The position numbers and the translations under genes are program-made. A DNA stretch of 64,000 nucleotides. It comes from Apiosordaria backusii (lineage: Eukaryota > Ascomycota > Sordariomycetes > Sordariales > Lasiosphaeriaceae). Where the stretch lies: the NCBI GenBank assembly GCA_030549205.1, contig JAUKTV010000003.1, positions 1,984,001-2,048,000 of the forward strand, in the 5' to 3' direction. Positions 1 to 9,073 of this stretch are shown piece by piece. The stretch's first letter is position 1, and every line of letters begins with the position of its first letter. The notes under the pieces are model-generated. The model did no database searches, had not been told where the DNA came from, and saw nothing but the letters and a program-made list of their open reading frames with translations.

Positions 1-469
1 TGTTCCTTCGGGAGCGTCTGTTCGAATCAGGCCCACGTCGAGAAAACACACATGTGTACACATAAAAATCATTTCTTTTTGTTTCCTTCGTTGATCCACT
101 ATGTTGTGGATAGAATTGGGGGTTATCTTTTTGCAGTCTATCATCACTTTTTGCTCTGATATGGAGAGAAATGGATGCTGCTCAGTCACAGGAAATGAAA
201 TGCCCAGGGGCAATCCCAACTAGGTAGGTACCTACATCGAGGAATTGTTCACACCAAAGCTCAGACTATATACCATCTCTCAAACTTAGGATTCCTCGCG
301 AATATTACCTCGGGAGTAGGTATACATACACTTATCATACCAGCACACAAACACAACCCATTTCATCTTCCACTAACCCCACCGCAGCATGCTTCGAGAT
401 AGCAGTACCAAACTCCAAACTCCATCACATCCATCCTCCTCACAATAATACAAGCTCCTAGACCCTCAC
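1..469. other. intergenic, 3' flank of SEH1
   Basis: No gene is visible. The stretch holds a perfect 12-bp palindrome, GTAGGTACCTAC (224-235), inside a longer TAGGTAGGTACCTAC word that recurs in other intergenic parts of the window. The rest is pyrimidine-rich DNA that presumably includes the 3' untranslated region of SEH1. Confidence 0.5.
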
Positions 470-2579
470 TCACCCAGTAGCCATCCTAACCCTCACAATC
501 CCCAACTGCGAACTCTTCGCCCACTCCCCATTAGGCATCATCCTCCACTGCATCAACCGCCCCTCATCCCCCACGCTCCCCAGCACAACCCCATCATCAT
601 CAAACCCCACCCTCCAAACCGGCGTCTTGTGCCCCTCCAACCTCGACACCTCCCGAATCTGATGCCGAATCTGCCCCGGCAACCCCGTGATCCTCCTCTC
701 TGGATTCTTAATAATCACCGCCGCCTGTTGCCCGCCGCCACCACCACCATACCCATGAACGTGATGATGTCCTCCATGCTGCCCACCATAACTCGGATCC
801 GTCGCCAATCCCGCTTTAATCACCCCCCCCCCTCCTTGTCCTCCTTGCCTTCCTTGTCCCCCTTGTCCTCCTTGCCCTCCTTGCGCCCCTTGCGCCCCTT
901 GCCCCCTTGCCCTCCTTGCCCTCCTTGCCCTCCTTGCCCTCCTTGCCCTCCTTGCCCTCCTTGCCCTCCTTGCCCCCCCACCCCTTTCTCATCTGCGCCA
1001 GCAGCAGCAGCAGCAGCAGCAGCATTCTCCCCCCCTCAACAACAGGCTTAACCTTCACAACGGTAATCTCCACATCCCTCGCCGCCGCCCTTATCGCCGC
1101 ACTCCTCCCCTCATCAACCTCCACCCCTTGCCTCCTCGCCCTCTCCACATACCCCCCCACCTCCCTCCTCGACCAACCCCTCCCCCCCCTTCATATTCAT
1201 CCTCCTCCTCCTCCCCCCCTCATCCTTACCATACCAAACCTGCCTCTCCACCGGCGTATCAACCCTAAAAACCCTCACCAACCCATCCTGACAAGCCGTA
1301 GCAAGCACATCATACCCCCTCACATTCCCCCCCGCCCACGCCACATCCCTCACCAAACCCCCATGCGTCCCCACCGGCACCTCCACCGCCAAATAAAACC
1401 CCTTTGTCACCGTCTGCACCCCCAGACTCTGACTAATAACCTCCCTGCTCCGGTAGATCCTCACACAGTCCATCGCCACCGTCACCAGCGACAGCGTATC
1501 CGACGGCATCCCCGCCCTTAGGGCACTATAACACACTTCCGGATTGGGATCAAACTGCACTTTGAACGACGTCTCCTCCCCCCTCGCTGCGGGCGGGGTA
1601 GCCCGCGAGATGACCACCTCGTCGAGCATAGTGTAGTCTGTTAGATTCTCCGGGTGCTCGTTTTCATAGACTGTCAGTTTCCCGTCAGCAGAAACAAGCG
1701 CGAGGTAAGTGTGCCGCGTGGAATCGACGTGCTTCATGCTGAATGACCGGTAGGGAGACCGAGAGTTTCTTGTTTCAAAGACTGCTTTTGGTGTCGAACC
1801 TGAAGCTGAAGAGGTTGGTGTTGGTTGGGAGGAAGGGGCGGCTTCATTATGAACCGAAGGGGTCCCAGCGGCTGAGGTGATTGTAGATGCGGGAGGATTG
1901 GGAGGATGATGTGATGTTGCGCCGCTTGCAGTGGCAGTGGTGGTGGTAGTGGTAGTGGTGGTAGTGGTGGTGGTAGTGGTGGTAGACAGTGTTGATGATA
2001 CCCCCCACCACCATGATGACCCTGACCACCATGAGGAGGACCGCCGGCGCCGGGTGTGCTACTCCCAGGGCGGGAGGCCCCATGCTGCTGGGGATTGCTT
2101 TGTTGCTGGGGATTACTTTGTTGCTGGGGATTATTCTGTTGCTGGGCGTTGTTGTTCTGCGAAGAAGAAGAAACAGGCTGGGTGTACCACGCAAAAGAAC
2201 CCCTATGCAACGTCCCGGTGGCATTCGAGAACCTCCTCCCTGGCGCCGCCGAGGGGTCTTCGCCCCATAATTTAAACCGCCCCTCTATCCCCAGCGATGC
2301 CAACAGATTCGGGTAGATCGTCGGTGGTAGCCATTGCAGCTCTGTGATCTCTCCCCCGTGAGCCGTCCAGTTGTCGCAGTGGCGCCATATCCCGTCCTTG
2401 TGCCTGTTGAAAACGCGAATCTTTCCGTCAACCGAACCCGTGGCGCATCGGTCGCCGTAGTCGTTGAAAGCGATGGACTGGACGAGGTCTTGGTGGCCGT
2501 GCTTGATGATGGGCTCAAAGCTCAGCTTGTCGTCCGCGATTGGAGCCTCGTTGAGAAAGGCTGCTAGTTTCGCCGACAT
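470..2579 (-). CDS. SEH1: nucleoporin Seh1 (WD40), frame broken at G/C runs
   Basis: Seh1 is a WD40 beta-propeller subunit of the Nup84/Y complex of the nuclear pore and of the SEA complex that regulates TORC1. The start MSAKLAAFLNEAPI is chosen because blade 1 follows at once (HGHQDLVQSIAFNDYGDR, then TGSVDGKIRVF); the frame is open upstream to 2816, but that part looks like leader. Further blades include TAHGGEITELQW, YLALVSADGKLTVYEN, LVRDVAWAGG with LATACQDGLVRVF, and the C-terminal HKTPVWRVGFDDDG with GRLMQWR. Between blades lie Gln/Asn-, Thr-, Ala- and Gly-Gly-Gln-rich linkers. The frame changes at C6 2001-2006, C8 1182-1189 and/or C7 1152-1158, C7 1029-1035 and C5 902-906. A net change equivalent to five added bases makes the length divisible by three (about 704 residues). 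Introns in the linkers are a weaker alternative. The family call is firm, the exact linker sequence is not. Confidence 0.85.
836..978. repeat. 9-bp tandem repeat (TGCCCTCCT-like) inside SEH1
   Basis: About 15 copies of a 9-bp unit occur, regular from 903 to 978 and more degenerate from 836 to 902. On the coding strand one frame reads as a Gly-Gly-Gln collagen-like repeat. That frame joins the C-terminal WD40 part directly at 836, but needs one extra G at 902-906 to stay open. An adjacent (CAG)8 tract at 999-1023 reads as poly-Ala in the same frame. Confidence 0.8.
1930..1984. repeat. (TGG)n trinucleotide tract inside SEH1
   Basis: A GTGGTGGTAGTGG-type trinucleotide array. On the coding strand, in the frame that continues into the next WD40 blade, it encodes a run of threonines. 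In the preceding frame it would encode Pro/Leu. It marks the place where the frame has to change. Confidence 0.75.
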
Positions 2580-2896
2580 TTTTTGTGATTGTGTTTCGCA
2601 AAGGTGCGACACTTTCTCCCGGAAAGCTGCCTTGCTTTTGGTGAGGTGGGTTTGGGTGACGGTGTCGACTCGTCTCCAAACTGACGTCGGGAATTCCACC
2701 AAGCGGGCGAGACCCCTGGGTCCAAGCTCCCCGTAGGGGGGCCCGCCGCTCACATGCCGAATTGAGTTTCGAGTGGGGGGGGGATCAACTGAGACATCGA
2801 GAATCAAGAATGCCATCCATTTTGTCTATGCAATTTGTGGCTGTTATTACAGTATATCTGACAATAAGTACATAAGAAATTTAAACAAGAAGATAA
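2580..2896. other. intergenic between SEH1 and ALG7
   Basis: This is the 5' flank of SEH1 and the 3' flank of ALG7 (tandem, both minus). An open frame without an obvious start runs from SEH1 up to 2816 but shows no similarity I recognise. Nothing else is visible. Confidence 0.5.
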
Positions 2897-4424
2897 TCAC
2901 CACCTCGCAATGCTCCAATTATCCTCCTTGAATATCAACCGAGCCATCCCATGCCTCACAAACAACCCAAAGAATCCCACCACCGTTTGCATAACCGTAA
3001 TCTCCAACGCCAAACGGTCCTCCCTCAATGGGCCCCTCCAGACCAGCCAGAGGTTCAAAATCGTGAAATTTGTCGTCTCGACAAACCTCCCCTCCTCATC
3101 CAGCGTCACCCTCAACAACCTCAGCGTCCCCAGCAGCTTCAGTCCCCACGCAATCGGCGCCCTTGGCTGCCTCTCCGGAGTCCAAGGAGTAACACTCGGC
3201 TCCAGCAACCCCGTCCGCGCATTAAACCGCGGCAACCTATGTCTCGGGCACGGCACCAGCCCAAAAAGCTGCGGAACCGAGTAGCAAAAGTTGAATATCT
3301 GCGGAATCAACAGCAGAATCAACGTCTTGCTAAAATGCCCCAAAATGCTCACCACCACAAACACCATCCCCGAAAAGTAGCAATACGTATCCCCCACAAA
3401 CACCCTCGCCGGATACCAGTTATGCCACAGCAGCGCCAGCGAAACCCCCAAGAACGGCAGCAGGAAATACAACGAAAACAAATGCGAATCCGTCGCCGGG
3501 TGCGGGTAAGGCGTAAGCAAGTAAAGACAATCGTTGATCGCCAGCAACACCGCGATAACAATCGACTGCGACACCTCGATCCCGTTGATCCCCGCCAGAA
3601 TATTGATACTATTCGGGCTGAAGATCGCCACGCTCGCCATGTAAACATAGTACAGCGCTCCCACATTCACCAGCTCCCCCAGGTACGGCTGCAGCGGAAT
3701 CGGCACCACAATCGACGTAACCCCAAAATCCACAAAGTACACCACCAGCAGCGGTATCGACGCAAAAGCCGGGATAAAAAACTTGTGCCGCCATCGAATG
3801 TCGAATAAATCATCCCCTATCCCCAGCAGCGTGATCGACTGCAGCGAGATAATCGCCGATAGATACGAAGCCAGCTGTATTTAACCCCCCTGTCAGCACC
3901 ACACCCTTTCCCATATCAACCCCCTAATATCCATATACATACCTTACTATGCGGAAACTTATGCAACAACCTCCCCCTCTCCACCACCTCCTCCACCGCC
4001 GCCTGAGAAAAAACCACATCCCTATTCCCCCCCCGCTCGTCGCTGCCACAATGTCCTTGTAAAACGGAAACGGCACAAAAACAATCACCACCAGCAAGTA
4101 CACCGCCGCCACAATCCCCCCCATACACTCCGGTATTTCTCTTCTGTTATGTTTGCTCATATCCACCCCTTTCAACCCCGCCTTCATCAGCGTCGGCCCA
4201 AGCCACCGTATCATCGCAAACGAAGCCGCAAAGGCGAGCCCGCTAAGCGCGAGAGACGCAATCAAGGGTTCGCCATCGCCTTGGAAGGTGTTTGCCAAGA
4301 TCGCAACGCAGGCAAAACTCAGTGAAAACAGCCAGAGCGTTTCGGTTCGGGAGAGCGACGAGGAGGGGGATGGACGAGCCGGGGAGCGGGATGAAGAGGA
4401 AGAAGAAGAGGAGGAGGACGTCAT
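2897..4424 (-). CDS. ALG7: UDP-GlcNAc:dolichyl-phosphate GlcNAc-1-P transferase, one-base frameshift
   Basis: Alg7/GPT catalyses the first step of the dolichol-linked oligosaccharide pathway at the ER membrane: GlcNAc-1-P is moved from UDP-GlcNAc to dolichyl phosphate. The start MTSSSSSS is followed by membrane segments and conserved blocks: GLKGVDMSKHNRREIPE, AAVYLLVVIVF, FYKDIVAATSGGG, then after a break NRDVVFSQA and HKFPHSK, then LGIGDDLFDIRWRHK, FGVTSIVVP, INGIEVSQS and ARVFVGDTYCYFSGM. There is one intron at 3875-3942 (GTATGT...GCTGAC...TACAG). SGGG and NRD are in different frames, separated only by the C8 run 4027-4034; one more G makes them continuous and gives 486 residues, a normal family length. 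This membrane enzyme is essential in studied fungi, so an assembly error is the likely cause. Confidence 0.93.
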
Positions 4425-5026
4425 GGTTCGTTGTCGTCGTAGGTGAAGTTGTGAGAGTTGTTGGCGCTCATGGCATGGCCACGCGTAAACGCAAAGGAAG
4501 GTGTATTAAGTTCGTTGCGTCTGCTGCGAAGGGGGCAAAAACAAAAGTTGTTAATATGGCAAAAAGAAATAAGCCAGATCTCCAAAATGACGTCCACACG
4601 GATATTCAACGGCGCAGGTGCGCATCGACAGACGGCGGGTCCACACAGCGGCCCATGCCGCCGTTTTGGATCACTGGGAGCTTTCTGATTGGAGCGCTGT
4701 TGAAGATTTGCTGAAACCCCCCTGTTGATCTGATTTTGGGCGCTGAGGTGTTCCATGTGATTGTCCACCTATCCGTACAGATAATGATATCGAGATCCTG
4801 TGCCTATCTAGCTGATCATTCTATTTACTATCCCATGATCTTCTCATCCACATCCATGTAGCACAACAGCTAGCCGGTCCCTAAGCTCACACCCCATTCC
4901 CAAGCAAAAAACAAGCTTCAGGCACTTAACCAACAACACAGCCAACCCCTGCCCAACCTCACGTCCCTGACAATCCTCTTATGTAACAAGAGAAGGACAA
5001 ACATGATTTTTTTTAAAAGATAGAGG
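4425..5026. other. intergenic, ALG7 5' flank
   Basis: This is the presumed ALG7 promoter and leader. A 115-codon open frame lies antisense to nothing and in line with ALG7, but shows no recognisable domain and looks like chance. No other feature seen. Confidence 0.45.
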
Positions 5027-5033
5027 AAAAAAA
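5027..5033 (-). terminator. RNA polymerase III terminator for tRNA-Glu
   Basis: A run of seven T on the transcribed sense strand begins five bases after the tRNA 3' end. This is the expected Pol III stop signal and supports the tRNA gene being active. Confidence 0.8.
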
Positions 5034-5038
5034 GAGAC

Positions 5039-5130
5039 TCGGATACCGGGAGTCGAACCCGGGGCTGTTGAGAGAAACAGACACTTCTGAGAAGTGAGAG
5101 TCAACGATGTTACCGCTACACCATACCCGA
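5039..5130 (-). tRNA. tRNA-Glu (CUC) with a ~22-nt intron
   Basis: Read on the minus strand, the 7-bp acceptor stem pairs TCGGGTA with TATCCGA with one G-T pair. The A box (TGGTGTAGCGGTAACA) and B box (GGGTTCGACTCCC) are clear. The anticodon stem is GTTGA/TCAAC, and the loop carries CTC at 5096-5098. About 22 extra bases sit after the purine 3' of the anticodon, the canonical tRNA intron position. Without them the tRNA is about 70 nt. A T7 terminator follows. Confidence 0.92.
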
Positions 5131-5852
5131 TTAAATCGATATGGTCTCCGATTTGTTGCAGAACGGATGCCGAAGTTGCTTTTATATGCCTCATCTGTGC
5201 CGCTTCAGAGCCATTATCTTCCTTACACTATCACTACCTGAACTTATACACTATGAATAAAGGGGTATGTACATATAGAATCTCATCATCAAACATCGTC
5301 TTCCTGCAGTCTTTTCAAACCATGATATTCAAGAAACTTTTCACTCAGTACAACAGTCATCAGCACAGCAACCAAGCCTCGGAGATGAGGAGCATAGAAA
5401 TCAGATACATAAATACAGTACAAGACGCCTTGCACACAAAAACAGAAACAACCAAACACTAAAATACCCAGGGAACTGCTGCCATTATTCCCAAGTAGAA
5501 ACGGTACAAAAGCAAAAATGAAATGGAAAACATCGCTGATCCCCTCTTTCTCTTTCGCTTGGTCTTCCTGCTTTTACCACATCCATGTTTGCTCAACAAT
5601 CCTAACTGCGAAAAGACAACCGACATCCCTCCATATATCTCCTACAAACGGTTCGTTCAGGCCGGCACCCTTCCCTTCAACCCATGTCCCTCGTCGTCTA
5701 AAAGCGAGTGAGCAGGCGGGCTAATTGGAGAACGGGCTGGCGTATTGACTCTCTTCCAGATCATCGCTGCATGTCGTATCATGTCAACACCAGTAAGCGA
5801 CTAGCCCGTCTAAACGCAGAACTCCTCCCCCGGTTTCGCCGCAAAGAAAAAA
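5131..5852. other. intergenic between tRNA-Glu and NCS1
   Basis: This is the NCS1 3' flank, with low-complexity AC-rich sequence. Short open frames are present, but none carries a recognisable domain or splice-linked continuation. Confidence 0.45.
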
Positions 5853-6710
5853 TTACACCAACCCGTCATAGAGCGACAGGGCCGAGACAATGGTGGCGTC
5901 CCGTTGGGAGCCCTCTTTGAACTCGTTCATGTCGAGGCTCCCGTTTTCGTCCTTGTCCATCATCCTAAAAATCTTCCTGACGCGCTTCTCGGGTGTATCC
6001 TCATCCTCTGGCAGCTTAACCATGGAGCCGACCTAAGATTGTCTTTTGTTAGCCTCCATTTTCCCCCCCCCCACATCCCACACCACAAAAAACACGTACC
6101 ATTTTGTAGATCGCCTCCACAATCTTCAGCATCTCGTCGTAGCTGATCTTCCCATCCCCATCGATATCGTACAGTTGGAAGGCCCAGTCCAGCTTGTCCT
6201 CCATCTTACCTCGGCTGGTAACACTCAAAGCACAGATGAACTCCTTGAAATCAATGGTCCCCGATTTGTCCGTGTCGAATACGTTGAAGACATAGTCGGC
6301 GAATGTGCTTGGGTCGCCAAAGGGGAAGAACTGCGCATAGATCTTTTGGAACTCGGCCTTGGTCAACATGCCAGAAGGGCAGTCCTTGAGAAAGCCTATT
6401 TGTTGTGAGCATAGGAGCACAGCTGCAAATGCAGTAGAGCAAAGACACACCTCTATACCATTGTTGCAACTCCTTCTTATCAAAGTTGGTCGACTTCTGG
6501 AGCTCCTTCAGCTGATCGTCAGGGAGCTTCTTGGACTGCCTGTATTTCAAGCGCAACATGTCAGTTCCATGCCATCTTCTTTTTGAGTTTATGATCCCCG
6601 ATCCTGGGAAGCTTTCCCCCTCACCCTCCCCCGCCTGCCGACAACCCCATCCATCGCTGTTGCTTCCGCGCCCAAATCCCCAGATGGAAAAACACTCACA
6701 AGTTGCCCAT
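5853..6710 (-). CDS. NCS1: neuronal calcium sensor 1 / frequenin homologue
   Basis: NCS-1 is a small EF-hand calcium sensor, N-myristoylated, that in fungi binds and activates the phosphatidylinositol 4-kinase Pik1 and supports calcium tolerance. Four exons (6700-6710, 6451-6539, 6100-6395, 5853-6032) give 191 residues, the normal size. Exon 1 is only 11 nt and encodes MGN plus part of Leu, leaving the myristoylation glycine in place. Next comes DDQLKELQKSTNFDKKELQQ, typical of the family. EF-hand 1 is degenerate. EF2 (DTDKSGTIDFKEF), EF3 (DIDGDGKISYDEM) and EF4 (DKDENGSLDMNEF) have intact calcium ligands. The C-terminus is ALSLYDGLV. Splice sites are standard and the phases agree. Confidence 0.96.
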
Positions 6711-9073
6711 GATCGCGGATAGAGGACCTATGTCGATCGCCAATCGCTGAGACCGTGTTGAATATGTCGCGCCGACTATTGCCGACAAGAAATCAAATCG
6801 AAGGAGGGGTTTGCGACAGACCAGGGGGTTGTCTGTCTGGTTGAACAAGCACAGAACAAGCCAGCGGGCAACGGGCAGCTCAATTGCTCAATCGGGCGAT
6901 CCGTTCGTTTAGCGGTGGGTTGGACAGTGCGGACAAGGCGAAGCGGGGGTCAGTTTGTCAGCCGGTATAGAGACGCGAAATAGCAGCAATATTGTGGTAG
7001 AGCAAGAGCAAGGAAAAAGCTGTCGTCTGGGCAAAAATGAAGATTGGCAAAAATGCTATGTTTGAAGTTGGCAAGGTCAAGAAAACGGAGTCCCGGAGAA
7101 GGGAAACAGATGGAGCAAGCAAAAGGCGAGGCGAGGCGGCCGCGGCGGGAGTGACGCTCACTGCGGCAGTCCAGTCCCAGGCCCTCCTGCTTTCTTGGGC
7201 TTGGGGTGTTGCCCGTGTCCGCCCTGGGCTGCTGCGCACTGTCACTTGCACTGTACGGAAACACTGGCTCTTGGGCTCTTGCTTGTGTTACACCATCTTC
7301 GCTTTGCCTTGCCTTGCCCTGCCTTACCTTTGCCTATGGTTTGAATCTTCTTTTTGCTCCGCTGCATATCTCGAATCTGCTCCGCCTCCTTTCGCACTCA
7401 TCACATGGGCAACCTCGATATTGCGTGCTGTTCTGAATCGCTTTTACCCAAGCATACGTCAGAGAGATTGTACTGTGATGGGACATTTGCGAGATTGCCC
7501 CTCACCTCACGGTAATTGAGGGGCACAGCGACAGACACCAACACCAGTAATAGCAATCTGAACATTAGAGAACAGAAGGTAAATGTCAGGGAAGCCAACC
7601 ATGCGGTTCCTCTCCCTCCCCGTCGCTGTTACACAAACAGGCGGTAAACCATAACGGCCAGCCGTAGTCCCTCATCCAATACCTCAGTTTTGTTACTGGG
7701 CGCAGCAATGGGCCTTCTTTGCCCTCCCTGCCTCAGCCTCTATGTTTGAGAGGCATCTCAGCTCCATCACCTCAACACTTCTATTAACAAACCTACTTAC
7801 CTTTGACAACAAAACACCAGCCCACTCACCGTCACCAAACCCCCCTTCTCTTTCACAATCCCGCACAGTTCAAACAAGACCCCTCTCACCGTTTTTCAAG
7901 AGAGGGGCAATGCTTACCTAAGGGGGGCAGTGCAAACCTGCCAAGAAAGAACCACCCCCCCAACCACTCGATAACCGCCATGTCCCCCAACTTTGAGCCG
8001 CTCGAAGCCAGACCAGAAAACGAAAACGACGCCCGGCTGCCGTGAGAACCAACCGACTTGACTCCCCATGTCTTCCGGCACACTCTCGTCATAATCGAAC
8101 CTCTCGAAAGCTTAACACTGCTAAACTCAATGCCCCTTACATAAGCCTCACCACTCTGACGTAGCTGTAGTATGTACAGTACATAACTCATGTCAGCGCT
8201 CGGCATACACATAGGAAACAACAAACAAGCGAGGGGCGGCGGGCTCGGTCATCATGAAGAGAAAGCACAGTGCCAACACCACGGAGCGGCCCGGATCGGC
8301 ACCGCGCCCCGGACAAAGGCCCTTGATGTTGATGTCCAGTCCAGAATGGTCGAGACCGACCCTGCCGACCTTGACCGTCATTGCTTGACCGATCTTGTAG
8401 ACCCTGACTTGCCGACCTTGATGTGCCTGAGCACCATATCCCATCGCCCGACCTTACCGACCCTGGACATACATGCAGACCATCTCAACTTGTAGTACGA
8501 CTAATAAGCAACCTCACAGATAACATAGACAGAAGCCACAAATACAATGATAATGATAATGATGACGACGATGGTGATGATGACATTCAACAAACAAAAA
8601 GCTACAACAACGAGAGAGAGAGCCTGCTATGCACAAGAGAACCTAATAAACCATTCAACATGCTTGCCCCAATTCCCTTCCTTCCCTACCTACATTCCCA
8701 CAACCAAATCCCATCTCTTTTTTTCTCGGTCCCCATCACCAACCAACCAACCCAATCCCTACCATCCATCTTTTATGTTGTATGTGTGTGCCAGGGGAAT
8801 AATAAGAATAAAAAAATGCATAGCTTTGTTGCAACCAGAAAGAAAAAAAAAAGAAAGAAAGGGGGAATATAAAAAGGATGGTAAATATGTAAAATACAAA
8901 CTTGAACAACACAAACAAAACAAAACCAGTCAAAGAAAGAAAAAGATATGCCCGCCTGCCTGCCTTGCCTTCTATAAGGTAACAAAAACCACACAACGCT
9001 TGCCCCCCTTTCTTGATGATGATAATACTCCCCAATAACCCCCTCTTCCTCTTGCCTATATATCACCCCCACC
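6711..9073. other. intergenic between NCS1 and CDC45
   Basis: This is a 2.4-kb gene-free stretch: NCS1 promoter on the left, CDC45 3' flank on the right. It contains CT/CA-rich tracts, degenerate CCGACCTTG-type repeats around 8350-8470 and (GAT)n near 8545-8585. I see no conserved protein, RNA gene or mobile element. Confidence 0.45.

Noticed and set aside
836..978. Possible CRISPR-like array
   Set aside because: The units are 9 bp with no spacers, sit in a coding region, and the organism is a fungus; it is a coding minisatellite.
1734..2030. Intron GTATCA...GCAAG in SEH1 joining two frames
   Set aside because: It would keep the frame, but lacks a branch site, has an AAG acceptor and would remove a coding-like Thr tract; a missing G in the C6 run explains the shift more simply. 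Not fully excluded.
2951..3808. 285-codon plus-strand open frame
   Set aside because: Antisense of the ALG7 membrane domain, Arg/Gln-rich, no domain.
4421..4768. 115-codon frame upstream of ALG7
   Set aside because: No domain and overlaps the ALG7 start; likely leader sequence.
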